A DNA stretch of 64,000 nucleotides from the NCBI RefSeq assembly GCF_029953265.1, contig NZ_JASBAO010000001.1, forward strand, positions 2,237,501-2,301,500, given 5' to 3'. This document shows, piece after piece, positions 63,969-64,000 of the stretch (positions are counted from its first letter, which is position 1; every line of letters begins with the position of its first letter). The translations under genes and the position numbers were made by a program. The DNA is from Commensalibacter oyaizuii (GTDB lineage Bacteria > Pseudomonadota > Alphaproteobacteria > Acetobacterales > Acetobacteraceae). The notes below the pieces were generated by a model. That model worked only from the letters and a program-made list of their open reading frames with translations. It was not told the origin of the DNA and searched no databases.

Positions 63969-64000
63969 TTTTTTAAGCAAAAGCCCTGTGTACAATTACC

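Overview
This is an AT-rich alphaproteobacterial chromosome segment. Several features point to the acetic acid bacteria (Acetobacteraceae), and an insect-gut lineage such as Commensalibacter would fit: the cvpA-purF-SDR block, MlaA/MlaC lipoproteins, an EttA-type ABC-F protein, a type I secretion locus followed by glycosyltransferases, and strong AT bias. The genus is an inference from gene content and composition. I saw no insertion sequence, prophage or CRISPR array. Both strands are densely coded, mostly in short operons closed by stem-loops.

Layout. 1-2225 (minus): polysaccharide export genes, namely an ABC-2 permease, a GT61-type glycosyltransferase and the first 55 codons of the export ATPase. 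2510-4030: lytic transglycosylase with a SPOR domain. 4281-5404: a decayed glycosyltransferase pseudogene. 5776-10252 (minus): OYE-type reductase, NfsB-like nitroreductase, GT25-like protein, a small membrane protein and a degenerate SDR. 10256-19170 (minus): purF, cvpA, a Na/Pi cotransporter, an unknown gene and cobalamin-dependent metH. 19617-31009 (plus): a type I secretion ABC transporter and HlyD adaptor, followed by a Sel1-repeat protein, a large TPR-GT2-GT4 fusion, a protein with ChW-like repeats and a GT4. I consider this last block the most interesting part of the window. 31204-33946: an ABC importer of the nitrate/sulfonate/pyrimidine type with a Tat signal. 34256-35984 (minus): ppa and two small secreted Cys-containing proteins, one broken by an in-frame stop. 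36160-36233: a tRNA with anticodon CAT. 36334-38605: ettA and a GNAT. 38868-41678: a PuuP-like putrescine importer and PuuB-like oxidase. 41856-45422 (minus): ethanolamine ammonia-lyase eutBC and permease. 45644-53964 (minus): FucP-like sugar transporter, bluB, mlaC, mlaA, DjlA-like, an RHH protein, queG, a second degenerate SDR and a lipoprotein. 54151-56069 (plus): YhcH family protein and NDH-2. 56097-60990 (minus): OprD-like porin, a DUF1624-type membrane protein and metE. 61104-61991: metR, divergent from metE. 62086-63968: Ntn-type amide hydrolase and a DUF2938 protein.

How the genes fit together. Cobalamin use recurs. MetH needs methylcobalamin, EutBC needs adenosylcobalamin, and BluB makes the lower ligand. 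MetE with MetR gives a B12-free route to methionine. Ethanolamine and putrescine uptake with oxidation or deamination sit side by side and suggest scavenging of amines as carbon and nitrogen sources in a host. Capsule export, the type I secretion/glycosylation block, Mla lipid-asymmetry genes, a porin and a lytic transglycosylase give the window a strong cell-surface character.
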